Part shown: in pieces, positions 4,910 to 6,760 of the stretch
Numbering within the stretch: position 1 is the first letter of the stretch
Layout: the number at the start of each line of letters is the position of its first letter
NCBI GenBank assembly: GCA_042093455.1
Contig: JBELEU010000119.1
Span: 1 to 6,760, forward strand
Source: GCA-2723085 sp042093455
GTDB lineage: Bacteria > Bacteroidota > Bacteroidia > Flavobacteriales_D > Parvicellaceae
Reading direction: 5' to 3'
DNA length: 6,760 nucleotides
Made by a program: the position numbers and the translations under genes
The notes under the pieces: model-generated
Told to the model about the DNA's origin: nothing
Databases searched by the model: none
Seen by the model: the letters and a program-made list of their open reading frames with translations, nothing else

Positions 4910-6760
4910 TTATTGTTTTATTACTTTTAGAATTGTTGATCCTCCTTCATATTCAATTTCAAATAAGAAGACACCTGAACTCATATCTTCAAGTGATACA
5001 GTTGATGAATAAAACACCCTTTGCAATTTACCTAAGCAATCAAAAACATTAACCTTAAGCACTTTGCTATTGCTGGAAGATGAGACATGAACCAAATTCC
5101 CCGTTGGATTAGGAAAAACAGAAAAAATAGGATCAAAAAACAAAGGTTCCTCTACACTTACATTTGGGCAATTTCCGGGGATGTTAGCATCAAGCCAAAT
5201 CAAACGTTCATTGATCCATGACTTAAACTTTATCAATTCGCCTTCATATGTACTTGGTTGCAAGCCAATTTCAGGTGTTCCAACATTAATTCCTAAGATA
5301 GGCCACCTATTATAATGTCTTTCTTGAGCTTGATTTACAATTTGTCCCAAGGAATCAATAAAATGAAATAAATTTGCAGTATCAAGAATGCTGTTTCTTA
5401 AATTAAAATAACGACAGGAAAGTTCATTGGCAAAAGTGGAATCTTGTAATAACCTTTTGTACCAACCTGGCGGCTTTACATCTGAAGGTCCAGAATAATC
5501 GTGCCTCCACCCTGCTCCATTTAACATGCTTGAACTGTGGTCTTTAAATGCCCAATCAAAATCCCAAACAGGCCCTGCATATATCAATGAATCTTTACTG
5601 TCTTTGTCTTTATGAAAGTTTCTACTTTTCTTAAATCCATCAACATTTCTAGCAAACTCATTCACAATAAAATAATCTATAAATGAACGTGTATTGATAA
5701 ATGGTTTGTAACCCAAAATTGGATCTTCAAAGTCAATCCCCCATAAAGCGTTTTCAAAGTCAGAAACTCTTTGTTGAATAAATACTTTTTGTGGATTAGT
5801 TATGTCATCAATATCAGGGTAATTGTATACATATCTAACATCATCATTAGGATAATTTGGGTTGTTATAATTAGACAACCAACTGTTGTTCCAATCCCAA
5901 TAGTCAACCCTAAATATATACCCACCTGTCAAACTATCTCCAGCATTGTCATCCAAATCCAATTTTGAAATATCGACTCTGCCCTTGTCTCGTTTGATTT
6001 TTTCTGTAAAAACATATATACCATTGTATATTGAATCAATGACTACTTCACACAATTGTGTTCTAGGAGCATAATGACCCATTTTTGAAAATAAATCAAA
6101 AGCTAAAATATTTCTCAAAAAAGTTTTATCGTTGTAATTAGCTAGTAAAATCCAATCGTTTTCCTTAGGCATATCAAATAAAGAAACGTTGTTGTTTGCT
6201 CCTAAAAGATCTCTTGTTTCTACACCAAATGGTTTTTGAGGTAAAGTAGATGAATAAGAACCTCTTATTTCAATTCCTGCAATTCCATCGTACTCATTTG
6301 GGAAATCTGATGGAAGGTTATATTGCCCAGGTCCTCCATTAATTATTTTAAAATCAACATTGATTTTTGGTTCATCAACTATCTGTTGATTATTGGTTTG
6401 TATTAAAACCAATGGTAAAATAGTGGAGTCAGGTGCATTTAACCCAATTGAAATATCTACATTCAGTTGATAGCTACCATTTGAGCTAGCACTGTAACCG
6501 TCAACAACAATGTAGTAAGTAGTGTTTGCCTCTAACAATTGAGCATTTATTCTTGAGTTATATGGAGCTGAATAAGAAGGAGATTGACATCCGTCTTCCT
6601 GACAGCTTATAGCTGAACCCGTACAATTATTTTCAAATACATATAACTGAGAATCGTAATTCGTTACGCCTTGGCAAAGACTTATGTCAACATAAATTGG
6701 CGATGATCCGTTGTTAAATTCATATACTACATCTCCTGCTCCACCCTGATTACCATAATC
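4910..6760 (-). CDS. CotH-family kinase-like secreted protein with T9SS type A sorting domain (5' end outside window)
   Basis: The visible part is 616 residues, numbered here from the codon at 6758-6760. Residues 1 to about 105 contain cysteines 29, 46, 53 and 58 and end in TTYYIVVDGY and GSYQLNVDI, which resembles the PPC-like beta-sandwich modules of secreted Bacteroidota proteins. The CotH domain spans about 112-525: GIEIRGSYS (162-170), NDWILLANYNDKTFLRN, GIYVFTEKIKRDKGRVDI (247-264, with a candidate ATP-contact lysine), NEFARNVDG (367-375) and GPVWDFDWAF (396-405). Asp400 and Asp402 match the acidic metal-binding motif of CotH proteins, some of which are atypical protein kinases. Residues 544-616 are a sorting domain with FPNPTGN (549-555) and LGKL. 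The frame is open to the window edge. A TTG at 6536-6538 is not a credible start because it lies inside the N-terminal domain, and the first in-frame ATG (6170-6172) would cut into the CotH domain. The gene converges on the operon with a 5-base gap. Confidence 0.9.
   Translation of the reverse strand, partial: DYGNQGGAGDVVYEFNNGSSPIYVDISLCQGVTNYDSQLYVFENNCTGSAISCQEDGCQSPSYSAPYNSRINAQLLEANTTYYIVVDGYSASSNGSYQLNVDISIGLNAPDSTILPLVLIQTNNQQIVDEPKINVDFKIINGGPGQYNLPSDFPNEYDGIAGIEIRGSYSSTLPQKPFGVETRDLLGANNNVSLFDMPKENDWILLANYNDKTFLRNILAFDLFSKMGHYAPRTQLCEVVIDSIYNGIYVFTEKIKRDKGRVDISKLDLDDNAGDSLTGGYIFRVDYWDWNNSWLSNYNNPNYPNDDVRYVYNYPDIDDITNPQKVFIQQRVSDFENALWGIDFEDPILGYKPFINTRSFIDYFIVNEFARNVDGFKKSRNFHKDKDSKDSLIYAGPVWDFDWAFKDHSSSMLNGAGWRHDYSGPSDVKPPGWYKRLLQDSTFANELSCRYFNLRNSILDTANLFHFIDSLGQIVNQAQERHYNRWPILGINVGTPEIGLQPSTYEGELIKFKSWINERLIWLDANIPGNCPNVSVEEPLFFDPIFSVFPNPTGNLVHVSSSSNSKVLKVNVFDCLGKLQRVFYSSTVSLEDMSSGVFLFEIEYEGGSTILKVIKQ

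Noticed and set aside
4894..4911. Possible terminator hairpin AAGTA / TACTT with an 8-base loop, followed by a T-rich stretch
   Set aside because: The stem is only five pairs with a single G-C pair and overlaps the barrel's stop codon. It is too weak to call as a terminator.
5771..5968. Plus-strand 65-codon open frame opposite the CotH-family gene
   Set aside because: Its Ile/Val-rich translation is what the complement of the Asn/Asp/Tyr-rich CotH segment produces. No start context or homology is apparent.

Overview
The window is AT-rich and almost completely coding, and it looks like the chromosome of a member of the Bacteroidota, most likely Flavobacteriia. The reasons are two proteins ending in a type IX secretion (T9SS, Por) type A sorting domain with the 'YPNP/FPNP' signature, signal peptides that end in Ala-Gln, start codons preceded by A-rich sequence without a clear Shine-Dalgarno, and low-GC codon use. 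No RNA gene, CRISPR array, insertion sequence or long repeat was seen, and no gene-free stretch exceeds a few tens of bases.

Positions 41-4904 (plus strand) hold five genes packed as one likely operon. They are a DUF255/YyaL-type thioredoxin-domain protein with a lipoprotein signal, a class I SAM-dependent methyltransferase, a small exported heavy-metal-associated (HMA) domain protein, a thioredoxin-fold protein with a CxxC motif and a T9SS tail, and an outer-membrane beta-barrel-like protein whose mature N-terminus begins with a Gly-Cys-Cys-Ser-Gly-Gly motif. The spacings are 5 bases, then overlaps of 17, 4 and 4 bases, so the last four are probably translationally coupled. A short open frame ending at 37 hints that the operon starts further upstream.

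Positions 4910-6760 (minus strand) hold a converging gene for a secreted CotH-family kinase-like protein with its own T9SS tail. Its frame stays open to the window edge, so its N-terminus lies outside. The visible N-terminal part resembles a PPC-like beta-sandwich domain. Only 5 bases separate its stop codon from that of the operon.

The most interesting unit is the three-gene exported module at 2777-4904. All three products leave the cytoplasm and carry cysteine pairs: CxxC plus CC in the HMA protein, CxxC in the thioredoxin-like protein, and CC at the start of the barrel. I infer a cell-envelope metal or thiol handling pathway that runs from the periplasm through the outer membrane to the cell surface. 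The lipoprotein DUF255 protein and the methyltransferase would be accessory members. The metal and the function cannot be read from the sequence.
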